A stretch of 64,000 nucleotides of DNA from an uncultured Shewanella sp. (GTDB lineage Bacteria; Pseudomonadota; Gammaproteobacteria; Enterobacterales; Shewanellaceae): assembly GCF_947501665.1 (NCBI RefSeq), contig NZ_CANMWS010000005.1, positions 162,147 to 226,146 on the forward strand, written 5' to 3'. Position numbers and translations under genes: made by a program. Of the stretch, positions 8,784 through 18,179 are shown piece by piece (position 1 is the stretch's first letter; every line of letters begins with the position of its first letter). Under the pieces are notes generated by a model, which saw only the letters and a program-made list of their open reading frames with translations, had not been told where the DNA came from and did not search any database.

Positions 8784-9788
8784 CTAAAAGCTTAACTTAG
8801 GTATTTGTCCTGCTAAAGGAGAATAAGACTCGATTAATGATTTTAATTTATCCCCAAGAATGCCATTTGATAATACAGGTACACGGGTTTCATCAGTATC
8901 ATAATTCAATTTTGACCATTCTGTCTTAAAAGACTGATATTGACCTTCTTCATGTAAACGACGGCTTGAAACTGACAGGTTTGCCACGGCAAAAATATCC
9001 AATTGCCGGCTGAATCGAGTAAAACCTCGATAAGTAAAGTGCTCAGAAACATGTAAATGAGCCAAGTTAACCAATTCATTCATCAAACTGTGGTATAACG
9101 TATTCTGATTGATAACGCTTAATAACAAAGTCATTTTAGCTGGAATAAAGCTCTCTTCATTCAAACAAACACTTTCTAAACAAGAGAGTGTCAGTACCCA
9201 ACCACCTTGAGATAAACGCTCTACATGATTTAAATGAATATCAAACCCATTGTATTGAATTAACGCCAACCAACTGACAATGAGCTGAGTCATGTTTCCT
9301 TTTTCATCACGAATACTTTTGCTCAATAACATATTACTCATATCAGCCATTAAAGGTAAATCATGATGGCAATTAAAAGGAGTGCTTTTTATTTCCCCTT
9401 GCCTTAATACAAAAAGCTCACGTACTTCATGCTCTTTTGCTTTCTGCAACGCCAAAAATAAGGTTTGAATAATCTCAGATGTCGGAAGATTCGGTTCTAC
9501 TCGCCATTTTCGACCATAAACAATTTTTTGATTAAGCTGAGTGCCAAGCTGTAGATAATTATCATAACCTATGATCCCCACTTGAATATACAATCCAAAG
9601 TCATCTTCACAGACAAAGATTGGGTATTTCTCATCATATTCAACATCCGTCACAATTTTTTCGACTGATTTCAATGAATGTTGAAATTGTAAATAGTGCT
9701 GAGGAATACATTCCTCCCCTTTATCATTCAGAAAAGTGGGGGCACCAAATAAGGGAAACTCGCCCTCTCTATACATCAATCTGTCCAT
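8784..9788 (-). CDS. Conserved-type protein of unknown function
   Basis: 334 aa. I do not recognise the family. It is soluble, with no signal peptide, no membrane segment and no Cys cluster. Features visible are an N-terminal EFPLFGAPTFLND segment, a central beta-rich part and a C-terminal half with scattered Trp, Phe and Tyr. Codon use resembles its neighbours and the reading frame is long and intact, so it is a real gene. The ATG at 9788 has no clear Shine-Dalgarno sequence; an in-frame ATG four codons in (MYREGEF) is an alternative start. It is followed by an element end, not a terminator. Confidence 0.6.
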   Translation of the reverse strand: MDRLMYREGEFPLFGAPTFLNDKGEECIPQHYLQFQHSLKSVEKIVTDVEYDEKYPIFVCEDDFGLYIQVGIIGYDNYLQLGTQLNQKIVYGRKWRVEPNLPTSEIIQTLFLALQKAKEHEVRELFVLRQGEIKSTPFNCHHDLPLMADMSNMLLSKSIRDEKGNMTQLIVSWLALIQYNGFDIHLNHVERLSQGGWVLTLSCLESVCLNEESFIPAKMTLLLSVINQNTLYHSLMNELVNLAHLHVSEHFTYRGFTRFSRQLDIFAVANLSVSSRRLHEEGQYQSFKTEWSKLNYDTDETRVPVLSNGILGDKLKSLIESYSPLAGQIPKLSF

Positions 9789-10519
9789 TAAATACTACAC
9801 TATAGTCTCTATAATATTTTCATCCTACTTATGATACAACCTTCAAAAATAAAGTTATAAATCAATAACTTTAGTAAGATTAAAATTAAAACTTCAAGTA
9901 TCAACAATAAGGTTTAAATATATAGAAGATGATAAATAATTGGCATAAATCATATCGATAAAGATCAAATATGACTATATCCATTTAAACACCACTATGG
10001 TTTATTCATAGACCATTTTCACCACTCAACTGACTTTATTCTTAAAAATAACTTGTAATGCACTAATCATTCTTGTTAATTAAATATCAGGCTTATGCTC
10101 ATTGCACACTTACACATCCAATATAATAAAAATATTAGTTAAATAATTATTTAGATTAACGGTAACTGTACTTGCTTTATTTAACCGCCACATCACTTAA
10201 GCAAATAATAATGTTGACAACAAGCTCTTTTCCTTATTGAAATAATCCTGTTGTTAAACTCTATTTAAAATAAGTTCGCTTGTTGGTTTCATTAAGTTAA
10301 TCATCCATTTTTATCCATATAAAACAATTAAACTCAACTGAACAATATCAAGACAAAGCTCTTCTAATGGTTCCCGATGAGCAAAAACACCACACAAATA
10401 GAAGATAAAAATCGCAGTATTTAATGACATTGCTTATAATAAGCGAAGATCCACGAATAGACTTAACCTGATGTAATGCTCTCCTCCTCACGACAGCATC
10501 ACATCAGGTGACTTAGCAT
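9789..10519. other. Gene-free AT-rich interval
   Basis: 730 bp with no supportable ORF on either strand. The only structure seen is the hairpin at 10466-10509, which belongs to the gene on its right. Confidence 0.5.
10466..10509 (-). terminator. Terminator-like hairpin after the MDR oxidoreductase gene
   Basis: A 15-bp stem ACCTGATGTAATGCT / AGCATCACATCAGGT with one internal mismatch and a 14-nt loop, 10 bp past the stop codon of the minus-strand gene. The T-tract after it (TTAAGTCTATT) is weak. Confidence 0.6.
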
Positions 10520-11548
10520 TTAAAAGCCTTCTAATACTATTTTACCAATCGCACTACCAGCTTCTAATGCAGCATGAGCACTTCTTAAGTTTTCAGCATT
10601 GATTTTGCCTAAATGCTGACCTAACGTCGTTTGAATATGACCGTGATCCACAAGATCTGCTACATGGCTAAGTAATTTCCCTTGCGCTTGAAGATCCACT
10701 GCATGAAACATAGATCGGGCAAACATAAACTCCCAATGCAGGGATAAACTTTTTAGTTTTAACTGAGTCACATCAAGTGCTTTAGGATCGTCAATAATCG
10801 CAATTTTACCAAAAGGGGCCAGGAGCTCAGTATAAATCTTAAAATAAGTATCAGTGCTATTTAGACTGGCCACATGAGTCACAGCCCCTAAACCTAACGC
10901 ATTTATTTGCTCAATGAGTGACTGAGTATGATCTATGACAAAATCTGCGCCTAATTTTTTCACCCAAGCTTGGGATCTTTCACGGGAAGCCGTGGCGATA
11001 ATCGTTGCACCAGTGAGTTTTTTTACCAGCTGAATAAGCATAGAGCCAACGCCACCAGCCGCCCCCACCACTAAAATGATCTCATCAGACTTGCCAACAG
11101 TATCGATAGGTTGTCGCTTAATGCCTAAATGTTCAAATAACAATTCCCAAGCAGTAATTGCCGTTAATGGCAAAGCAGCCGCTTCACCAGCAGACAAACT
11201 TTTAGGTTTAATGCCAACAATACGCTCATCAACAAGTTGATATTCTGCATTACTGCCTTGTCGAGTAATATCACCGGCATAATACACTAAATCACCGGGC
11301 TGGAACTGCGTCACTAACTCACCCGTCGCAATCACTTCACCTACCGCATCCCAACCTAATATCTTTGGTGCTTGTTCTTTGGGCTCAGTGGTTAATCGCA
11401 CTTTATAATCTGCAGGATTGACTGCTATAGCCTGTATTTTAACCAACAAATCTCTTCCTATGGCAATAGGCTGTTTAATATCAACATCAACTAATGCATC
11501 TGGGTTATCAATAGATAACGATTGGTAAAATCCTATCGCTTTCATCAT
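10520..11548 (-). CDS. MDR-family NADPH oxidoreductase (zinc-type alcohol dehydrogenase-like)
   Basis: 342 aa medium-chain dehydrogenase/reductase. The N-terminal GroES-like domain contains AVNPADYKVR and ILGWDAVGEV. The nucleotide-binding Rossmann domain has VVGAAGGVGSMLIQL at about residues 155-170. I see no structural-zinc Cys cluster, so it is closer to quinone/enone oxidoreductases than to true alcohol dehydrogenases. Two ATGs lie in tandem at the start; either would work. It is divergent from a LysR gene 98 bp away, which probably regulates it. The likely role is reduction of electrophilic quinones or enones. The substrate is not determinable here. Confidence 0.85.
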   Translation of the reverse strand: MMKAIGFYQSLSIDNPDALVDVDIKQPIAIGRDLLVKIQAIAVNPADYKVRLTTEPKEQAPKILGWDAVGEVIATGELVTQFQPGDLVYYAGDITRQGSNAEYQLVDERIVGIKPKSLSAGEAAALPLTAITAWELLFEHLGIKRQPIDTVGKSDEIILVVGAAGGVGSMLIQLVKKLTGATIIATASRERSQAWVKKLGADFVIDHTQSLIEQINALGLGAVTHVASLNSTDTYFKIYTELLAPFGKIAIIDDPKALDVTQLKLKSLSLHWEFMFARSMFHAVDLQAQGKLLSHVADLVDHGHIQTTLGQHLGKINAENLRSAHAALEAGSAIGKIVLEGF

Positions 11549-11646
11549 TTTCTCTGACTGATTATTGGATGTATTGAGTATAGAACTTGATTTAACCCGG
11601 TTAAACAGGATAATGATTAATACTTTTTCAATAATTATTAGATAAT

Positions 11647-12642
11647 ATGTTAATTGAAGATCTTCAAATCATCTTAAAAGTAGCCGAGTTTCGCAGTATT
11701 ACTGCCGCTGCAGCGAATTTAGACATGCGAACCGCCACAGCCAGTGTGGCAATTAAGCGAGTCGAAAAAGCCTTAGGCGCTGAGTTATTTATTCGCACGA
11801 CAAGGCACTTGAGGCTATCAAGTGCAGGAGAGAAATATTTACCTCAATGTCAACAAGCACTTGATATGCTTGAACAAGCAAAATTAAATATGAAAGATGA
11901 TCTTGGGATCATAGAGGGTGAACTGCGTATTGCACTGTCCTCAGACTTAGGCCGTAATATTGTTATTCCATGGCTCGATACCTTTATGGACACGTATCCT
12001 AACATCCGCTTACGCGCAAATGTCAGTGACAGTAATATTGATTTTTACCGTGACTCTGTTGATATGGCATTGCGATACGGTTCACCCAATGATGCTAATG
12101 TCTATGGTTTTAAAATTTGTCATGTCCCTCGCCTACTTTGCGCCACACCTGACTATCTAAAAACACATGGCACCCCTACACACCCTCAAGATCTCGCCTC
12201 TCATAATGGGCTTTTTTATCAACTGCAAGACATTATTAATGATGTATGGGACTTTTCATCACAAGAACCGACTAATCAAGATGCATCATTGACCAATCAC
12301 TTACCTCAAAACTGCATTCAGTCAAAAAAAGACATTAAAATTAAAATGAATGGTAACCATGCCTCCAATGATGGCGATCTTGTCAGACGTTGGTGTATCG
12401 CAGGAAAAGGAGTTGCCCTCAAATCCTGCCTTGATATGTCTAATGATTTACTCTCAGGTAAAGTCATCAATATATTGCCCACATTTGTACCGACTCCAAC
12501 AGAGTTGTGGCTTATTTTCCCCAGCCGTCAATCTATTACTCCAGCAGCCCGCTTACTCAGAGATACCTTACGAGAAAACTGTCGATATATTTTACAGCAG
12601 TTAGTTAAAAAAGGCATAGTAGATAAAAGCGTACTAAGATAA
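11647..12642 (+). CDS. LysR-family transcriptional regulator
   Basis: 331 aa, about 30 longer than usual. The N-terminal HTH (residues 3-62) carries SITAAAANLDMRTATASVAIKRVE. In the effector domain, near residues 195-235, there is a polar insertion (SSQEPTNQDASLTNHLPQ) that accounts for the extra length. It belongs to the CrgA/AaeR-like group by the pattern LRIALSSDLGRN and the C-terminal PSRQSITPAARLL. It is divergent from the oxidoreductase, its likely target, and 49 bp upstream of the DoxX gene on the same strand, so it may affect both. Confidence 0.88.
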   Translation: MLIEDLQIILKVAEFRSITAAAANLDMRTATASVAIKRVEKALGAELFIRTTRHLRLSSAGEKYLPQCQQALDMLEQAKLNMKDDLGIIEGELRIALSSDLGRNIVIPWLDTFMDTYPNIRLRANVSDSNIDFYRDSVDMALRYGSPNDANVYGFKICHVPRLLCATPDYLKTHGTPTHPQDLASHNGLFYQLQDIINDVWDFSSQEPTNQDASLTNHLPQNCIQSKKDIKIKMNGNHASNDGDLVRRWCIAGKGVALKSCLDMSNDLLSGKVINILPTFVPTPTELWLIFPSRQSITPAARLLRDTLRENCRYILQQLVKKGIVDKSVLR

Positions 12643-12691
12643 ACAATACTCATAGAGAGCTGCTCAGATTTTCAATTCAAGGTCATTCACT

Positions 12692-13168
12692 ATGCAATCT
12701 TTATCTTGGCTTAAAACTGATACCACCGCTTGGACAATTTTAATCCGATTATTAGTAGGCGCTATCGTTTTTTTCCCCGAAGGACTACAAAAACTATTTT
12801 ACGGTGATATTTTAGGCGTTGGGCGATTTATTAAAATTGGCATTCCGTGGCCAGAGTTTTTTGGACCTTTTGTCGGCATTGTTGAAACCCTTTGCGGACT
12901 GCTTATCATCTTGGGTTTATTCACACGTCTCTCTGCTATCCCTCTTATTTTCATTATGCTCGTCGCAATCATATCCACAAAACTTCCTATTCTTTTGGGA
13001 CATGACATATGGATATTTCACTTACCTGAGGGGATTCGCACTGGTTTTTGGGCCATGTCCCACGCGGCTCGAAATGATTTATGCATGTTACTGGCTTGCC
13101 TTTACTTACTCATCACTGGCGGTGGCCGCTTATCGATAGATTATTGGTTGAATAAGCGGCAATCATGA
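12692..13168 (+). CDS. DoxX-family membrane protein (YqjF-like)
   Basis: 158 aa with four hydrophobic helices, the DoxX family layout. Hallmarks are RLLVGAIVFFPEGLQKLFYG in helix 1, the GPFVGIVETLCGLLIILGLFTRL helix-turn, and the WAMSHAARNDLCMLLACLYLL segment near the C-terminus. In E. coli the DoxX protein YqjF neighbours yqjG, and both lie near yhaJ/yhaK. The three genes to the right here encode exactly those partners. The role is probably in the quinone/aromatic stress response at the inner membrane. The gene is convergent with yqjG, with 22 bp between stops. Confidence 0.85.
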   Translation: MQSLSWLKTDTTAWTILIRLLVGAIVFFPEGLQKLFYGDILGVGRFIKIGIPWPEFFGPFVGIVETLCGLLIILGLFTRLSAIPLIFIMLVAIISTKLPILLGHDIWIFHLPEGIRTGFWAMSHAARNDLCMLLACLYLLITGGGRLSIDYWLNKRQS

Positions 13169-13190
13169 ATGTTTTTTATCATCAATTATT

Positions 13191-14198
13191 TCAAAGTGCC
13201 AATTTAGGCCCCACAGGAACAATGCCTGTAGGATTAATCATTTTATGACTACCATAGTAATGGGCTTTAATGTGTGCCATATTCACTGTGTCACTGATCT
13301 TTGGGTAATGATATAGTCTGGATAAATAATCAGAAAGATGCGGATAATCGGCTATACGGCGAATATTACATTTAAAGTGCCCCACATACACCGCATCAAA
13401 CCGAATAAGTGTGGTGAATAATCGCCAATCCGCTTCTGTCACATCATTACCTATCAAGTAATCTTGGGTCATTAATCGCTGTTCTAGCCTATCTAATGCC
13501 CCAAACAATTCCGTCACCGCCTCTTGATAAGCCTCTTGGGTCGTTGCAAACCCTGCGCGGTAAACACCATTATTAATTGAAGGGTAAATAACATTATTCA
13601 TGTCATCTATCTGCGCTAATTTAGCATTAGGACAAAAATCACCTTCAATTGCACCTATTTCATCAAACGCACTATTGAACATGCGAATAATTTCCGATGA
13701 CTCATTACTGACAATTTGGTGTGTTTTTTTATCCCACAATATCGGCACCGTGACCCTCCCGGTAAAATCAGGCACTGATTGAGTGTACACTTGATGAAGA
13801 TATTGCTTACCGTTAACGTCATCCTGACTCGCCATATGCTCATCCAATGAATGAAATAGGCTCATATGCAAGTCATTCACTGCTCGCCCTTCATTAATAG
13901 TACCAAAACGCCAGCCATGCTCCCCCATATGAGCATGTACAACAGAGACGCTAATCATCCTATCAAGCCCTTTCAAACTTCTATAAATCAAAGTTCTATG
14001 GGCCCATGGGCAGGCTAATGACACATATAAATGATAGCGACCGGCTTCAGCTTTAAATCCCGGTTTACCTGATGGACCCGCACGACCATCTGCTGTCACC
14101 CAATGACGAAACCCCGATTCAGCTCGTTTAAATTGGCCTTTATTTGACTCAGTATCGTACCAGTCAGTATGCCACTCACCTTCAATTAATAGTCCCAT
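13191..14198 (-). CDS. Glutathionyl-hydroquinone reductase (YqjG/Ecm4 type)
   Basis: 335 aa Xi-class glutathione transferase that reduces glutathionyl-hydroquinones. The N-terminal WRHWV-like leader (FRHWVTADG) and the thioredoxin-like domain with catalytic Cys63 in ACPWAHR are diagnostic. They are followed by VPILWDKKTHQIVSNESSEIIRM, the GSH-binding cis-Pro and Glu-Ser part, and the all-alpha C-terminal domain (DYLIGNDVTEADWRLFTTLIRFD). The length is typical. It is followed upstream on the same strand by the pirin gene, 77 bp apart, so the two may be co-transcribed. Confidence 0.93.
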   Translation of the reverse strand: MGLLIEGEWHTDWYDTESNKGQFKRAESGFRHWVTADGRAGPSGKPGFKAEAGRYHLYVSLACPWAHRTLIYRSLKGLDRMISVSVVHAHMGEHGWRFGTINEGRAVNDLHMSLFHSLDEHMASQDDVNGKQYLHQVYTQSVPDFTGRVTVPILWDKKTHQIVSNESSEIIRMFNSAFDEIGAIEGDFCPNAKLAQIDDMNNVIYPSINNGVYRAGFATTQEAYQEAVTELFGALDRLEQRLMTQDYLIGNDVTEADWRLFTTLIRFDAVYVGHFKCNIRRIADYPHLSDYLSRLYHYPKISDTVNMAHIKAHYYGSHKMINPTGIVPVGPKLAL

Positions 14199-14275
14199 GA
14201 TATCACTCCCAAATAATTATCACTGTTAACTCAAGCTCCCACTCAAACAACCATTAAACAACCATTAAAAATCAT

Positions 14276-15157
14276 TCAAAATCGCCCTTGACGATAATCA
14301 CTAAACGCTTGCATCACCTGAGCTTGTGTATTCATCACAAAAGGGCCACTTCGTTCAACCGTCTCATTCAGAGGTTTCCCCGAAATCAATAAGCATTTCG
14401 CTCCTCGCTCCCCCGCTTGAATTTGCACTTGGCTGCCTTTGGTTAATATGCCTAATGCTTTTTGATTAAGAACAGCATCACTTCCGACTAATTGAATATC
14501 ACCGGCTATGACATAGATAAAACTATTATCATCATAAGGTAAATCTTGAATAAAAGTCGTTTGAGCTGGTAAGGATATATCTAAATAAGTGGGTTTAACC
14601 CAAAGGTTATTCACACCGCCAACAGTGCCACTATTGGTTTTCCCTGCAATGACTTTAATCATTTGCCCTTGCTGACCTTGCTCTATTGGTATGTCTGATG
14701 CAATAAACTCTTGATAAGCTGGCGAACACATTTTATTGACCCCAGGTAAATTAACCCATAACTGAAAACCTTGTAATAATCCTTCTTGCTGCTCTGGCAT
14801 TTCAGAATGAATAATCCCCTTTCCTGCGGTCATCCATTGCACGCCTCCTGCACTTATTACCCCTTCATTACCTTGATTATCTTTATGACGCATCTTACCT
14901 GCTAGCATATACGTCACGGTTTCAAACCCTCGGTGAGGATGACTTGGAAAACCACCAATATAATCTTGCGGTTGATCAGATAAAAACTCATCTAATAATA
15001 AAAAAGGGTCAAGCATCATCAAAGTCTGCGTACCAATCAAGCGATTAATCTTCACTCCGTCGCCATCCGATACTGCTTGACCTTGAATTTGCGTTTTCCA
15101 CATTCTGGATACATGCTGATATTCATCTGCATGTAATGGGGTTAATTCTACTGACAT
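14276..15157 (-). CDS. Pirin-family protein (YhaK-like)
   Basis: 293 aa bicupin. The N-cupin carries the pirin metal ligands: His73 and His75 in FPSHPHRGFETVTY, and His117 and Glu119 in GKGIIHSEMP. The C-cupin begins around residue 180. Some pirins have quercetin 2,3-dioxygenase activity and others act as redox sensors; the sequence does not decide. It lies upstream of the yqjG gene on the same strand and is divergent from the LysR gene 15380. In E. coli, yhaK is likewise adjacent to the LysR gene yhaJ. Confidence 0.9.
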   Translation of the reverse strand: MSVELTPLHADEYQHVSRMWKTQIQGQAVSDGDGVKINRLIGTQTLMMLDPFLLLDEFLSDQPQDYIGGFPSHPHRGFETVTYMLAGKMRHKDNQGNEGVISAGGVQWMTAGKGIIHSEMPEQQEGLLQGFQLWVNLPGVNKMCSPAYQEFIASDIPIEQGQQGQMIKVIAGKTNSGTVGGVNNLWVKPTYLDISLPAQTTFIQDLPYDDNSFIYVIAGDIQLVGSDAVLNQKALGILTKGSQVQIQAGERGAKCLLISGKPLNETVERSGPFVMNTQAQVMQAFSDYRQGRF

Positions 15158-15379
15158 AGCGTTTAGCTCCTATTATTGATTCAAGAAGACGCCCCCTGAA
15201 TAAAAGTCATCTTCTTAACTTAATGACATCCATCATATGTGTTGACTATTTGCGAATAAACATAAAAAATATTAAATAACTATTCTATATTAGTGAACAA
15301 TCTATCACTGAGTGTCGGCATCAATTAAGCTCAACATTCAACCGAATTAAATATTTAAACGGCTAAATAAGGAAGAATA

Positions 15380-16300
15380 ATGGGTCAATTAGAAGATATG
15401 ACCGTTTTCACGCGAGTCGTTGAAGCAGGTAGCATTACTCGTGCAGCCGAGCAACTTAATATGGCAAAATCGGCCATCAGTAAGCGTTTATCAGAATTAG
15501 AAAACAGGCTGGGGATAAAACTTATCACCCGCACCACGAGACAATCGAGTATTACTGAAGCGGGTCAAACGTATTATCAACGGTGTAAATTGATTATCGA
15601 TGAAGTTGAAGAAATGAACTGTCATGTCTCAAGTCAAGTGCGCTCGTTACAAGGCACCCTTAAAATTGCCGCGCCATTATCATTTGGGATCCATCATCTC
15701 ACCCCCGTGCTCGATATTTTCATGCAACAACACCCCGAACTCACCTTAGAAGTGGATTTTTCTGATCGCAAAGTTGATATTGTTGAACAAGGTGTCGATC
15801 TTGCTTTTCGTATTACTCAACCTTATCGACCTATCATCGATGACTCTCGTTTACAGGCCAGAAATATTGTCCCCATTAAACACATTCTGTGTGCAAGCCC
15901 CGGTTATTTAGCGAAGCACGGCACCCCACACACATTGGAAGCCCTTAAAAAGCATCAATTGCTAAAGTATCAACACACAAATAACAGTGGATTGTTACTC
16001 ACAGATAAGAACGGTAAGCAACATAAGCTGCAACTTGAGGCACATTTTACTGCAAACAATGGAGAAGTGCTGAAATACCTAGCAGAGTCTGATCACGGGA
16101 TCGTTGATTTACCCACGTTTATTACCTGGCAAGCCATTAAAAATAAAACCTTAGTGCCTGTCTTACCTGATTACCAACTGGTCGAACTGCAGGCCTATGC
16201 ACTGTATCCAGAAAATCGCTACCTGCCTTTAAAAGTACGCCGTTTAATTGACTTTCTTATCGAACGCTTCAGTCAGTCTCCCTATTGGGATACTGACTGA
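15380..16300 (+). CDS. LysR-family regulator (YhaJ-like)
   Basis: 306 aa. HTH residues about 1-60 (SITRAAEQLNMAKSAISKRLSELENRLG), then the substrate-binding domain with VEQGVDLAFRI. The ATG follows AAGGAAGAATA. It is divergent from the pirin/yqjG pair across 222 bp. In E. coli YhaJ is the regulator known for activating yqjF in response to nitroaromatic breakdown products and sits beside yhaK. Conserved company of DoxX, YqjG and pirin makes a YhaJ-type role likely, but many LysR genes look alike, so no symbol is given. Confidence 0.85.
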   Translation: MGQLEDMTVFTRVVEAGSITRAAEQLNMAKSAISKRLSELENRLGIKLITRTTRQSSITEAGQTYYQRCKLIIDEVEEMNCHVSSQVRSLQGTLKIAAPLSFGIHHLTPVLDIFMQQHPELTLEVDFSDRKVDIVEQGVDLAFRITQPYRPIIDDSRLQARNIVPIKHILCASPGYLAKHGTPHTLEALKKHQLLKYQHTNNSGLLLTDKNGKQHKLQLEAHFTANNGEVLKYLAESDHGIVDLPTFITWQAIKNKTLVPVLPDYQLVELQAYALYPENRYLPLKVRRLIDFLIERFSQSPYWDTD

Positions 16301-16338
16301 TTTGAATATGTGGCAACACGCTAAAAAAATAGCTAAAT

Positions 16339-16374
16339 GATAAATAGCAACATAACATCATGCTGCTATTTATC
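16339..16374. terminator. Hairpin between convergent genes
   Basis: A perfect 11-bp stem GATAAATAGCA / TGCTATTTATC with a 14-nt loop, placed between the convergent LysR (+) and ompW (-) stops. It lacks a clean U-run and may serve both directions weakly. Confidence 0.5.
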
Positions 16375-16405
16375 AGTAGCTCATCATAGCCTTATATCAA
16401 AACCC

Positions 16406-17053
16406 TCAGAACACATATCCCACACTGACCATATAGACCCAAGGATCAATATTTGTATCTATGGTCACTGATTCACCTGATAATTTAAAACTCGCATCGG
16501 TATCAATATCAGCATACCAAATAGAGCCATTAAGCAACCATTTATCGGTTAGTTGATAATCCAAACCCACTTGCCCGGCAAGTCCCCAAGAATTTGACAA
16601 ACTAATATCGCTCAAAGTCCCATCCAGATCATTGGTAAATTTAGTGTCATAAAAATTGGTATAGTTTATCCCTATACCAATATAGGGTCTAAATGCTGAT
16701 GTGACATCGCCAAAATGATATTGCACCACTAAAGTTGGCGGTAATTGTTTGGTTTCAGCAATATTACCAATATTAGGCAATGATATATTATGGCTAAACG
16801 GACTGGCCGCTAACAGTTCAATACCAATATTATCAGTAAATAAATACGCAAAATTCAGTCCTAGTTGCGTATCACTACTCACATCAAATTCCCCCAAACC
16901 TGCAACATCTTGACTTGAGGCATTTGGCGCAACCACCGCCACTCCGGCACGAACAATAATATCACCCGCTTGTATCGCATTTGCCGAAGCCGATAAACTC
17001 AGTGCGACTAACCCGATAGCAACAGCATTAGAAAGTCTATTCTTTTTCATCAT
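16406..17053 (-). CDS. ompW: Outer membrane protein OmpW
   Basis: 215 aa. Sec signal about residues 1-26 (ending SASANA), then IIVRAGVAVVAPN, the conserved first strand of OmpW. Alternating beta-strands follow, including QLPPTLVVQYHFG and FRPYIGIGINYTNF, and the protein ends ...YMVSVGYVF with a terminal Phe recognised by the BAM machinery. It forms an 8-stranded barrel thought to pass small hydrophobic molecules. Two adjacent Met codons begin the ORF. Upstream at 17126-17139 is a perfect FNR/EtrA-type palindrome; E. coli ompW is known to be FNR-controlled. Confidence 0.92.
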   Translation of the reverse strand: MMKKNRLSNAVAIGLVALSLSASANAIQAGDIIVRAGVAVVAPNASSQDVAGLGEFDVSSDTQLGLNFAYLFTDNIGIELLAASPFSHNISLPNIGNIAETKQLPPTLVVQYHFGDVTSAFRPYIGIGINYTNFYDTKFTNDLDGTLSDISLSNSWGLAGQVGLDYQLTDKWLLNGSIWYADIDTDASFKLSGESVTIDTNIDPWVYMVSVGYVF

Positions 17054-17125
17054 TTCACCTTTATCACTGCATTGTTACAGTTTTTATTGATAGATGAAGC
17101 ATGCCTATGAATAAGACTTATCATT

Positions 17126-17139
17126 TTGATCTATATCAA
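17126..17139 (-). promoter_or_regulatory. FNR (EtrA)-type operator upstream of ompW
   Basis: TTGATCTATATCAA, a perfect match to the TTGAT-N4-ATCAA consensus, 73 bp upstream of the ompW start. It suggests control by oxygen limitation (FNR/EtrA), or by CRP, which recognises a related site in Shewanella. Confidence 0.75.
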
Positions 17140-17206
17140 AGTCACTCAATCAGCGAACCAAGAAACGTAAAAACCATGAATAAGATCACAATTTAGTCTT
17201 ATACAC

Positions 17207-17581
17207 TCAGACATTTAACCATTCCAACGCTAAGCCAATATCCTCAAAATATTGTATCTCTCCCGAAATAAACCAAGTACCCATTTTAGCCATGACCTCT
17301 TGCCAACGTTTATCACCATAAATCGCTATTTTGTCGAACTCATTACCATGTTTTAATCCCAGCTTAAAATCATCCCAAGCGGCCCTGACTTCCCAGCCTT
17401 CTAGTTCATAAGCATCCACCAAGACTTTCACTTTGGGGTGAGCCACTTCTTTTAATGCTGAGTCAATCATGGGGGTAATACGCAAATAATCTTCATGTGT
17501 TAACTTTCCAACGGCCTTCAAAGATAAAAAAAAGTTACTATCCACACGCTCAATGCCTATCGACAATCCATGTTTTTCCAT
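17207..17581 (-). CDS. SpoIIAA-like (STAS/SEC14-type) protein
   Basis: 124 aa. It matches the SpoIIAA-like family (PF11964 type): LTHEDYLRITPMIDSAL, the strand KVKVLVDAYELEGWEVRAAWDDFKLGLKH, then FDKIAIYGDKRWQEVMAKMGTWF and EIQYFEDIGLALEWL. No signal or membrane helix. The fold is alpha/beta as in STAS anti-anti-sigma proteins, but the phosphorylatable Ser of SpoIIAA is not evident. The ligand and role are unknown. It is encoded singly between ompW and a tiny membrane peptide gene. Confidence 0.85.
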   Translation of the reverse strand: MEKHGLSIGIERVDSNFFLSLKAVGKLTHEDYLRITPMIDSALKEVAHPKVKVLVDAYELEGWEVRAAWDDFKLGLKHGNEFDKIAIYGDKRWQEVMAKMGTWFISGEIQYFEDIGLALEWLNV

Positions 17582-17828
17582 TTATCGCTACCTTTATTCA
17601 ATGTCATCTCTATTAGAGAATAGCCTATCCAACACCAAATGAAGAGATGGGCACCAGCCAACCGACAAGGGCATAATAGCACCCATCACTCTGCCCTTTT
17701 CATCAGCAAAGTCAGCCAGATTGAGCTACAATGTTAGAGGCTGCTAAATTAAATCAAAATGAAATATCAAGTTCACAAAAGTGAAATGAGTCAATGAAAA
17801 AATAACGGTAACAATCTAAGGAGAGATT

Positions 17829-17909
17829 ATGTCTATTCGAGAAGGACTACTAATCATTGGGCTTGCATTAACCATTTTAGGTGTACTTACTGCTGTCATT
17901 AACATTTAA
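17829..17909 (+). CDS. 26-aa hydrophobic peptide
   Basis: A 26-codon ORF starting MSIREGLLIIGLALTI and ending VITAVINI-like (exactly ...LTAVINI), essentially one transmembrane helix with a short charged N-terminus (Arg4, Glu5). It is preceded by AAGGAGAGATT directly before ATG, one of the best ribosome-binding sites in the window, in an interval otherwise empty. Size and composition fit the small single-pass inner-membrane proteins that modulate larger complexes. No family is recognised. The support is the ribosome-binding site plus the helix; no homologue could be checked. Confidence 0.55.
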   Translation: MSIREGLLIIGLALTILGVLTAVINI

Positions 17910-18138
17910 CCATTCACCACACGTCAATATCAACATCTAACTACAATCCAAAAAACATCAGAAGACAATAGCAAGGGAGCCTTAATTGGCTACTCTGCTA
18001 ATGCTTCAAGAAAGACTCGACTCACTTTTCTATTGTTTAATCTGTATTAAACAGCCGCATCATAGCCAGACTCATTCGCTCCATTGTCACAGCTTACACA
18101 GTTAACGTTTAATCTAACAAAAAGCTTAGATGAATAAT

Positions 18139-18164
18139 AATGAGCTCTACACTGAGAGCTCATT
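18139..18164 (-). terminator. Hairpin after ybaY
   Basis: A perfect 10-bp stem AATGAGCTCT / AGAGCTCATT with a 6-nt loop, 16 bp beyond the stop of the minus-strand lipoprotein gene. On the minus strand a T-run precedes the stem and only ATTATT follows, so termination may be partial. Confidence 0.5.
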
Positions 18165-18179
18165 TAAAAAAGTCACCTA

